A stretch of 9,987 nucleotides of DNA from UBA4729 sp038231175 (GTDB taxonomy: Bacteria; Patescibacteriota; Saccharimonadia; Saccharimonadales; UBA4665), in contig JBBRLU010000029.1 of assembly GCA_038231175.1 (NCBI GenBank), forward strand, positions 1-9,987, given 5' to 3'. Under the pieces are notes generated by a model that ran no database searches, was not told the origin of the DNA, and saw nothing but the letters and a program-made list of their open reading frames with translations. This document shows positions 6,073 to 9,987 of the stretch, one piece after another. Position 1 is the first letter of the stretch; each line of letters starts with the position of its first letter. The translations under genes and the position numbers were made by a program.

Positions 6073-6357
6073 CTATTTGCGAGGTTTAAGTTCATTTTTG
6101 ACGCGATCGTTGAGATAGACCTTCATCAAAGATTGGTACGGAACATCCTGTTCATTTGCCAATTCTTTGATACGTGACAACAGCGGAGCTGGCAATCGCA
6201 ATGATATAGATTCCGTCGTCGGCTTGAGATTAGGAAAGCTAACCTGCGTCGCCTCAGCCCAGTTTACATAGTCGGTAGAGTCATGAGTACTCCAGAAGGC
6301 AGTTGCCTCCTGTTCGGTTTTAAAATTAGGAATCTTCTTCAAAATCTTCATATGCAT
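6073..6357 (-). CDS. brnA: BrnA-type antitoxin (CopG/ribbon-helix-helix family)
   Basis: This 94-residue protein has the N-terminal toxin-binding region typical of the family: KKIPNFKTEQEATAFWSTHDSTDYVNW at 7-33, with the FW..HDSTDY core. After a linker comes the ribbon-helix-helix DNA-binding domain at about 48-88. Its beta strand is SISLRLP (50-56), followed by helix LLSRIKELANEQ and the DVPYQSLMKVYLNDRV helix. It neutralises BrnT by masking its active site and, as a dimer of the complex, represses its own promoter. It follows brnT and overlaps it by 32 bases, the usual toxin-first order for brnTA. A second in-frame ATG at 6351 could be the start; there is no strong Shine-Dalgarno, so translation is probably coupled to the toxin. 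Confidence 0.9.
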   Translation of the reverse strand: MHMKILKKIPNFKTEQEATAFWSTHDSTDYVNWAEATQVSFPNLKPTTESISLRLPAPLLSRIKELANEQDVPYQSLMKVYLNDRVKNELKPRK

Positions 6358-6634
6358 CTTTCTCTGCTGTGGTCATATCTCTAGCTGAGATGACTCTTAT
6401 TTTGTTGCGCCTGATCGTGAAAGCGATAAACAATCGACGATCGGCGTTGGTCTTACCGAGTGCAAACATTCGGCGCTCTTTATTCGTAGAATGTTCTCTG
6501 TCAGCCGCCATGACAAATGGCTTATTCATACATGCTTCTTCCGCTTCTTGCCAAGAAACATCGTGCTTAGTTATATTCTTATGGAGATTGCCCTTGTCCC
6601 ATTGGAATGCAATTGGTTCAGGTAGTATCTCCAT
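6326..6634 (-). CDS. brnT: BrnT-family ribonuclease toxin
   Basis: This 102-residue protein is close to the usual BrnT size of about 90-100. Family landmarks are FQWDKGN (10-16, the FEWDxxN opening), NITKHDVSWQEAEE (20-33), the H48...NKERRMFALGKT block (51-62) and the end strand IRVISARDM (79-87). Charged or aromatic residues matching conserved family positions (W12, H48, E53, R54/R55, R80, R85) are all present, so it looks intact. BrnT is a RelE-superfamily RNase that halts translation and is held in check by BrnA. The start at 6634 has no Shine-Dalgarno but lies 6 bases after a good -10, implying a leaderless message. The coding sequence is more A+T-rich than the glycan genes to its right, consistent with horizontal acquisition. 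Confidence 0.92.
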   Translation of the reverse strand: MEILPEPIAFQWDKGNLHKNITKHDVSWQEAEEACMNKPFVMAADREHSTNKERRMFALGKTNADRRLFIAFTIRRNKIRVISARDMTTAEKDAYEDFEEDS

Positions 6635-6640
6635 CTACTC

Positions 6641-6668
6641 AGTATATCTCTGTAATATACAAAGTCAA
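6641..6668 (-). promoter_or_regulatory. Promoter of brnTA (leaderless geometry)
   Basis: On the minus strand TTGACT (6668-6663) and TATACT (6646-6641) are separated by 16 bases. Both are near-consensus sigma70 elements. The -10 ends six bases before the brnT ATG at 6634, so the transcript should begin at or next to the ATG. Confidence 0.7.
6642..6660. promoter_or_regulatory. Inverted repeat overlapping the brnTA -10: probable BrnA operator
   Basis: GTATAT (6642-6647) and ATATAC (6655-6660) form a perfect 6-base inverted repeat with a 7-base spacer. It covers the -10 and most of the spacer of the brnTA promoter. Ribbon-helix-helix antitoxins bind such A+T-rich dyads and repress by occlusion, so this is the expected site for BrnTA autoregulation. 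The assignment is by position and symmetry only. Confidence 0.5.
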
Positions 6669-6708
6669 CACATTATGTAGTTCACTTATTTATTCAATTT
6701 TGCGCGAA

Positions 6709-7131
6709 TTATACGCCTTTTCGAGTTTCAGGGAAAACCCAGTATTTGTACCAGAAAAAGCTCCAGACGGTGAAGAAGCCGGACGAGATAAAGAAGCCGA
6801 TGTAGGGGCTGATGCCGAAGTGATTGAGGCCGCCGATGATGGCGTAGTCAATGCCGAAGCCGATGGTTTCGATAAAGACGTAGCGCGCCAGGTGCTCGAT
6901 TTCGCGGAGGTGCTTGCCGGTTGGCGCGAAGGCCCAGTAGCGTTGCACTAGATAATTGAGCGTCCAGCCGACGATGTCGGCCAAGATCTTGGACGGTAGC
7001 CAGGACCAGTGTAGACCGGAATAACAGATGGCAAAGATAGCGTAGCCGCTCCAGAAGTACAGACTACCGCCGGCCATATATTTGGCGAATTGCAGCAGCC
7101 GAGCGCGCTGCCTGGGGCTAAGTTTTGGCAC
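6709..7131 (-). CDS. GtrA-like four-helix membrane protein
   Basis: This is 140 residues from a GTG at 7131. Four hydrophobic helices span about residues 13-35, 45-66, 80-104 and 107-130. Family hallmarks are the QFAKYMAGGS opening (14-23), NYLVQRYWAF in the middle (GtrA proteins carry an N-x-x-x-x-R-x-W-x-F pattern here) and FFWYKYWVF near the end. GtrA-family proteins are thought to help move undecaprenyl-phosphate-linked sugars across the membrane. GTG 7131 is preferred because homology begins there; the upstream in-frame region runs inside the ligase gene and encodes low-complexity Arg/Pro residues. An AAGG lies 9 bases before the GTG. It overlaps the end of the O-antigen ligase gene by 14 bases, so the two are coupled. 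Confidence 0.85.
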   Translation of the reverse strand: MPKLSPRQRARLLQFAKYMAGGSLYFWSGYAIFAICYSGLHWSWLPSKILADIVGWTLNYLVQRYWAFAPTGKHLREIEHLARYVFIETIGFGIDYAIIGGLNHFGISPYIGFFISSGFFTVWSFFWYKYWVFPETRKGV

Positions 7132-8473
7132 GGGCCGTCGCCTTAGACGCGGCCGTCGCCTTAGGCACGGCCGGCTCCTTTGGCACACTGGCCATGGCCA
7201 CGCCGGCCAGGCCCCACCAGACGTAGGCCAAGGTGTCGTCGGCCCAGGCGTGTGACAGCAGATTGACAACCGTCAGGCCAATCAGGCTGGCGAACAACGT
7301 CAGGGCCAACGGGTCGGCCCGGCGTAACCACAATAAATAGCCGACACCAAGGTTGATCAGGATAAATAAGCCCAGACCCCAGACACCGACCTCTTGACCG
7401 AGCTGCAGAAAGTAATTCTCGGCGATCCGGGCCGGCCCGCGGTTGTAGACGCTGGCCGGTCCGGCCGTACCAGGGCCGCGGCCGAGCGGTTGGCGCACTA
7501 TATCGTGGCTGGCCGCTGCCAGCGAGTGCAGATGCCCACCATTGCTGCTGGTGGCGACGGCCGACTTAGTCTGGGTATGTAAGACGATGTTTTCCAAGCG
7601 GCTGCTCTTATGCACGATAACGGCGCCGACACCGCCTACCAGCAGCAGCGCGACGGCGAGTAAACCGAGCAGTTTTTTAGCCTGATCGGCCCGAGCCATG
7701 ACGGCCGTTACAATCACTAAGCTAACCACCACGCCCAGGACAGCGCTGCGCGAAAAACTAAAGCCCAACACCACCAACCCAGCTACTAACAGCCCGCCCA
7801 AACGCCACTTTTTGCTGGCCCGCAGCAGCACCACCAAAGCAGCGGTCAGCGGTACTAACAGATAAGCACCGAGCGGATTCGGCCCGCGCAAGGTGCTGGC
7901 AATGCGCACGAAATCACGGTTACTGTTGACCGTCTCAAACGGCAGGATCGTCATCGGGCCGTAGCCAAAGTGGCGCAGGAAATCAGCCGGCAAAACGATA
8001 ATCTGCAGTAGCCCGAAAGCGATCACCACGACCGCCGGCCACAGCACCAGTCGTTGCCAATTGGTCTGCAGGCGGCTGGTCCGCAGCGCGATCGCCCAGA
8101 CCAGCAAAAAGAAGCCCAGGAACCGCAGGTTGACCAGTAGGCCGTAGGCCAGCGCTTTTGGCGTCACCTGCCCCGTATGCAAGCTATTCAGACCGGCCAG
8201 GGCTTGGAGGCCACCGTATAAAATAACCAACCAGACTAAGCGCCGCGTCAGCGTATGGCTGCGGATCTTATGGTCGGTCAGTAACAAATAAAATACCGCT
8301 GCAGCTATTAGTAATAAAAGCGCCTCTTTCCAGAGACGCAGCGCGGTGTAATGGCCGACTAGACTCGACAACCAGACCGTTAAAAACGCGTGGAACGGGA
8401 CCAGGGCGATAATTATAGCCGCCAGATTAGCGGCATAGGATAGAACGGTATACTTAAGAGCAGCGGCTTTCAT
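7118..8473 (-). CDS. O-antigen ligase/polymerase family membrane protein (Wzy_C/WaaL-like)
   Basis: This 451-residue protein has about ten to twelve predicted transmembrane helices and a large extracytoplasmic loop at about 288-355. Motifs of the O-antigen ligase superfamily are visible: TLRGPNPLGAY (194-204), the SFSRSA segment (239-244), GRGPGTAG (331-338) and ENYFLQLGQEVGVWGLG (352-368) right before the next helix. Members transfer or polymerise undecaprenyl-diphosphate-linked glycans onto an acceptor outside the membrane. Without an outer membrane in this lineage the acceptor would be a wall glycan, lipid or protein; that is inference. The C-terminus is a cytoplasmic Ala/Lys/Thr tail containing a short tandem repeat. 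AAGG lies 8 bases before the ATG at 8473. The gene is divergent from the phosphoglycosyltransferase and overlaps gtrA-like. Confidence 0.85.
   Translation of the reverse strand: MKAAALKYTVLSYAANLAAIIIALVPFHAFLTVWLSSLVGHYTALRLWKEALLLLIAAAVFYLLLTDHKIRSHTLTRRLVWLVILYGGLQALAGLNSLHTGQVTPKALAYGLLVNLRFLGFFLLVWAIALRTSRLQTNWQRLVLWPAVVVIAFGLLQIIVLPADFLRHFGYGPMTILPFETVNSNRDFVRIASTLRGPNPLGAYLLVPLTAALVVLLRASKKWRLGGLLVAGLVVLGFSFSRSAVLGVVVSLVIVTAVMARADQAKKLLGLLAVALLLVGGVGAVIVHKSSRLENIVLHTQTKSAVATSSNGGHLHSLAAASHDIVRQPLGRGPGTAGPASVYNRGPARIAENYFLQLGQEVGVWGLGLFILINLGVGYLLWLRRADPLALTLFASLIGLTVVNLLSHAWADDTLAYVWWGLAGVAMASVPKEPAVPKATAASKATARAKT
7133..7164. repeat. Short tandem repeat in the ligase tail
   Basis: The 14-mer GGCCGTCGCCTTAG occurs at 7133-7146 and again at 7151-7164, an 18-base period equal to six codons. 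On the minus strand it encodes the KATAAS/KATARA repeat at the C-terminus of the ligase. Replication slippage is the likely origin. Being a multiple of three it keeps the frame, and copy changes would also alter the spacing just upstream of the gtrA-like start. Confidence 0.7.
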
Positions 8474-8485
8474 GGCTTGGACCTT

Positions 8486-8510
8486 AGTATAGCGAACAAT
8501 GCGCTATACT
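8486..8510. promoter_or_regulatory. 25-base perfect inverted repeat forming divergent overlapping -10 boxes
   Basis: AGTATAGCG (8486-8494) and CGCTATACT (8502-8510) are perfect 9-base complements around the 7-base centre AACAATG. Each arm ends in a TATACT on its own strand, 12 bases from the ATG of the ligase (8473) on the left and of the phosphoglycosyltransferase (8523) on the right. No good -35 is seen for either direction: positions 17 bases upstream fall on the other gene's -10. Two polymerases could hardly sit here together. The dyad could also be an operator for a dimeric regulator. Confidence 0.6.
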
Positions 8511-8522
8511 GTTAGGACATCT

Positions 8523-9971
8523 ATGCGAAATAATGCGGCCGTTGTTTATAACATTTGTTTGATCATTGGCGATTTCTTGGCCCTGGTGCTGGCTTTTGGC
8601 GTAGCTTATATCCTCCGCGTCAGCTTAAGCCACACGGCGCTGAGCGCCAACGTGCCGGTCCACACCTACTTGTCTATCTCGGTGGCCCTGTTGCCGTTCT
8701 GGATCTTCGTGTTTGCGATCTTAGGCCTCTACAACGGCCGGATTTACGAAAAGCGCTTCAGCGAGCTGGGCCGGGTCTTAGTCGGCTCGTTCATCGGCAT
8801 ACTGTTCGCTATCAGCGCCGCCTACATTGCCAACGTCGCCATCTTCCCAGCCCGCTTAGTCACCGTTTACGGCTTTGGTCTGGCGGCTTTCTTTGTCTTT
8901 AGCTTTCGGACTATTGCCCGGGCCATCCGCCGCGAACTGTTCAGCTTTGGCGTCGGCATCAATAACGTATTATTAGTCGGTGACACCCGGACCACCAATC
9001 TGATGCTAAAGTCTCTAGCGCGCACCGATATCACCGGCTACCGCGTCTTAGGCGTCGTCGGCGGCCACAAACACCCGTTCAAAGACGGCGGCCTAGTTAT
9101 AACTAAGACCTATGCCAGTTTTGCTAGCGCCGTCCAGGCGCTCCGCGGCCAACAACTGCACACCATCATCCAGACCGAATTATATCCGCAGGCTGAAGAT
9201 AACGACCAGATCCTGACCTACGCCCAACAGCAGCACGTCGCCTACCGCTTCGTACCTGGTAACAGCGAGTTGTTTGTCGGCAATATCGAGGTCGATCTGT
9301 TCCACTCGGTGCCGATTATCGCCGTCCACCAGACGGCCCTTGTCGGCTGGGGCCGGGTCGTCAAACGGCTGTTCGACATCTTTGCCAGCGCTGTCTTTCT
9401 GATCGTAGCGTCGCCGTTCATGCTGCTGATCGCCCTGGCCGTCAAGCTGGGCGACGGCGGACCAGTGTTCTTCCGCCAGGAACGCTTAAGCCGTTTTAAT
9501 GCCAAGGTGTACATCTATAAATTCCGCTCTAATAAGATGGCCTACAACGGCCTGCACCCCGAGGAAGCCTTTGCTAAGATGGGCCAGCCCGAGCTTATTA
9601 AAAGTTACCGTGACCATGGTGATTATCTGCCCCACGACCCGCGCATAAGTAGTTTTGGCCGCTTTTTGCGGGCCGCCAGCCTGGACGAACTGCCCCAGTT
9701 ATTTAATGTCTTGAAGGGCGATATCAGCTTGGTTGGACCGCGGGCTCTGGTGCCCTTCGAGCTCGAGCAGTACGCCCAAAAAAGTCTTATCCTGAGTGTT
9801 AAATCCGGCTTAACCGGACTGGCTCAAATATCCGGCGTCCGCGATTTGAGCTTCGAACAACGACGAACGCTCGACTTATACTATGTCCAGAACTGGAGCT
9901 TCTGGAGCGACATCGTGATTCTGTTCCGCACTGTGTCGGTGGTGTTGTTTCACAAAGGCACGCGCTCATGA
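8523..9971 (+). CDS. Polyprenyl-phosphate sugar-1-phosphate transferase (WbaP/WcaJ family)
   Basis: This 482-residue protein starts with four to five transmembrane helices (about residues 5-135). A CoA-binding-like Rossmann domain follows at about 145-260 (NNVLLVGDTRTT near its start). The C-terminal catalytic Bac_transf domain runs from KRLFDI (281) to the end. Its catalytic region shows GPVFFRQERLSRF, YKFRS, the Asp-Glu dyad in LDELPQLFNVLKGDISLVGPRA (DE at 388-389, GPRA at 405-408) and GLTGLAQISG. The enzyme transfers a sugar-1-phosphate from a nucleotide sugar to undecaprenyl phosphate, priming surface glycan synthesis at the cytoplasmic face of the membrane. Start 8523 is chosen because AGGA (8514-8517) is five bases upstream; an in-frame ATG at 8499 lies within the inverted repeat. 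It overlaps the next gene by ATGA. The sugar specificity cannot be read from sequence. Confidence 0.93.
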   Translation: MRNNAAVVYNICLIIGDFLALVLAFGVAYILRVSLSHTALSANVPVHTYLSISVALLPFWIFVFAILGLYNGRIYEKRFSELGRVLVGSFIGILFAISAAYIANVAIFPARLVTVYGFGLAAFFVFSFRTIARAIRRELFSFGVGINNVLLVGDTRTTNLMLKSLARTDITGYRVLGVVGGHKHPFKDGGLVITKTYASFASAVQALRGQQLHTIIQTELYPQAEDNDQILTYAQQQHVAYRFVPGNSELFVGNIEVDLFHSVPIIAVHQTALVGWGRVVKRLFDIFASAVFLIVASPFMLLIALAVKLGDGGPVFFRQERLSRFNAKVYIYKFRSNKMAYNGLHPEEAFAKMGQPELIKSYRDHGDYLPHDPRISSFGRFLRAASLDELPQLFNVLKGDISLVGPRALVPFELEQYAQKSLILSVKSGLTGLAQISGVRDLSFEQRRTLDLYYVQNWSFWSDIVILFRTVSVVLFHKGTRS

Positions 9972-9987
9972 AAGTCGCCATTGTCTG
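9968..9987 (+). CDS. Start of a probable glycosyltransferase (partial)
   Basis: An ATG overlapping the phosphoglycosyltransferase stop as ATGA begins MKVAIV and runs off the right edge after six full codons. A short basic start followed by a hydrophobic beta strand is usual for GT-B glycosyltransferases, and that family is expected next to a priming enzyme. Only the overlap and the opening codons support the call; many Rossmann-fold proteins start the same way. Confidence 0.5.

Noticed and set aside
7132..7269. Longer gtrA-like start at 7269
   Set aside because: The added 46 residues run out of frame inside the ligase gene and are Cys/Pro/Arg low-complexity, unlike any GtrA N-terminus.
8499..8522. 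Upstream ATG of the phosphoglycosyltransferase at 8499
   Set aside because: It sits within the inverted repeat, before the -10 hexamer itself; ATG 8523 has AGGA at good spacing.

Overview
The window most resembles a chromosome segment from a member of the Candidate Phyla Radiation (Patescibacteria), probably Saccharibacteria-like. This rests on gene content and style rather than on a marker gene. It has small, tightly packed genes, several membrane-anchored orphan proteins, a bare cell-envelope glycan locus, a lone DsbA-type oxidoreductase, and promoters placed almost on top of start codons. TGA is used as a stop by several genes, so the recoded UGA=Gly code of some CPR lineages does not apply.

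Layout: (1) At the left edge on the minus strand is the N-terminus of aspartyl-tRNA synthetase. It lies 15 bases downstream of a degenerate DUF21/CBS-pair membrane protein (256-1293). (2) Divergent from the CBS gene, with a good sigma70-type promoter, is a membrane-anchored DsbA-like thiol oxidoreductase (1344-2075). It converges on nadD (2151-2747). (3) A large orphan protein with a C-terminal zinc-ribbon-like motif occupies 2848-4353. (4) At 4598-6634 is a minus-strand train: brnT toxin, brnA antitoxin, a 52-residue Dabb-like ORF, a 42-residue membrane microprotein, a LexA-type winged-helix protein without a peptidase domain, and a single-pass membrane orphan. The toxin-antitoxin part is visibly more A+T-rich than its neighbours and looks acquired. 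(5) The right third is a cell-surface glycan locus. A GtrA-like flippase-family protein and an O-antigen ligase/polymerase read leftward. A polyprenyl-phosphate sugar-1-phosphate transferase (WbaP/WcaJ type) and the first codons of a probable glycosyltransferase read rightward. The two halves are separated by a 25-base perfect inverted repeat whose arms are both -10 boxes.

The glycan genes together suggest building a lipid-linked saccharide: priming by the phosphoglycosyltransferase, extension by downstream glycosyltransferases, and ligation or polymerisation outside. The DsbA-like protein probably oxidises exported proteins; the membrane orphan at 4598-5278 carries exactly two predicted extracytoplasmic cysteines and is a plausible client. 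The least familiar items are the lexA-like/membrane orphan pair with its upstream small ORFs, the zinc-ribbon orphan, and the recurring -10-next-to-ATG architecture. I see no CRISPR array, insertion sequence, rRNA or credible tRNA.
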